Assembly: GCA_030638765.1 (NCBI GenBank)
Contig: DAOWDZ010000047.1
Location: 1 to 15,741 of the forward strand
Direction of reading: 5' to 3'
From: Desulfocapsa sp.
Lineage (GTDB): Bacteria; Desulfobacterota; Desulfobulbia; Desulfobulbales; Desulfocapsaceae
DNA length: 15,741 bases
In this document: positions 15,646 through 15,741 of the stretch, piece by piece
How the letters are laid out: every line of letters starts with the position of its first letter
How positions within the stretch are numbered: the first letter of the stretch is position 1
The notes under the pieces: generated by a model
The model's input: the letters and a program-made list of their open reading frames with translations, nothing else
Database searches by the model: none
Told to the model about the DNA's origin: nothing
Made by a program: the position numbers and the translations under genes

Positions 15646-15741
15646 TTAACCTGTGATGGCAGTAATGAAATTCTGAATGAGCCCAATTGGCCCACCACTA
15701 CTGATTGTACCGGCAAAGAGAGATGCTGTGGCCCAGCAGCC
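15646..15741 (-). CDS. Small membrane protein, tandem family member 1, 3' end only (partial)
   Basis: The right window edge cuts this gene. The visible 31 residues start GCWATASLF and end FITAITG before a TAA stop. They align without gaps with the C-terminal parts of the two following genes: G-x-W, then P fifteen residues after W, then AI-x-G at the end. The cysteine four residues after W in the other two is serine here. This makes at least three tandem copies; more may lie beyond the edge. Confidence 0.82.
   Translation of the reverse strand, partial: GCWATASLFAGTISSGGPIGLIQNFITAITG

Noticed and set aside
15133..15741. VirB2/TrbC-type conjugative pilins, suggested by the P...ITG pattern of the small proteins
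   Set aside because: Only one membrane helix is present, the Pro-Gly region follows rather than precedes it, and no type IV secretion genes are nearby.

Overview
The window reads as one coherent, chromosomal-looking locus from an anaerobic, respiring Gram-negative bacterium. A Desulfobacterota (deltaproteobacterial) origin fits best: a nonaheme c-type cytochrome, a Tat-exported four-cluster ferredoxin, an NrfD-type quinone-interacting membrane subunit, a soluble GAF/PAS histidine kinase with an NtrC-class sigma-54 activator, and a moderately AT-rich composition. The phylum is inferred from gene content only. Every convincing gene lies on the minus strand, so transcription runs from high to low coordinates.

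Layout in transcription order (right to left). (1) 15741-15133: three tandem genes, the first cut by the window edge, for small paralogous single-pass membrane proteins that align without gaps, closed by a strong intrinsic terminator (15043-15077). (2) 14921-12134: an FtsH-type membrane AAA+ metalloprotease with a cysteine/histidine-rich tail, followed 10 bases later by a two-TM protein that ends in a DHp-like helix in which the phospho-accepting histidine is replaced by asparagine and no ATPase domain follows. (3) 12133-11788: a 346-base non-coding stretch with dyads and weak promoter-like boxes. (4) 11787-8515: nonaheme cytochrome c, NrfD-like 10-TM protein and Tat-exported 4x[4Fe-4S] protein, ending in an intrinsic terminator (8442-8477). 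This is a membrane electron-transfer complex between the quinone pool and periplasmic cytochromes. (5) 8226-3223: soluble histidine kinase, membrane-anchored tandem-PAS protein without an output domain, and sigma-54 response regulator, behind a -24/-12-like promoter. (6) 3222-2866: a cluster of CACATGTG palindromes and a second -24/-12-like promoter. (7) 2865-145: a catalytically degenerate IS1595/ISXO2-type transposase homologue translationally coupled to a second FtsH paralogue, then the start of a short membrane or exported protein cut by the left edge.

Working model (inference): a two-component sigma-54 system controls its own operon and the transposase-like/ftsH operon. Two FtsH proteases of the same divergent subfamily flank and may quality-control or remodel a respiratory membrane complex, with the small membrane proteins as candidate FtsH partners or substrates. 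The elements that look least described are the domesticated transposase coupled to ftsH, the family of tandem small membrane proteins next to ftsH, and the histidine-less DHp protein cotranscribed with ftsH.
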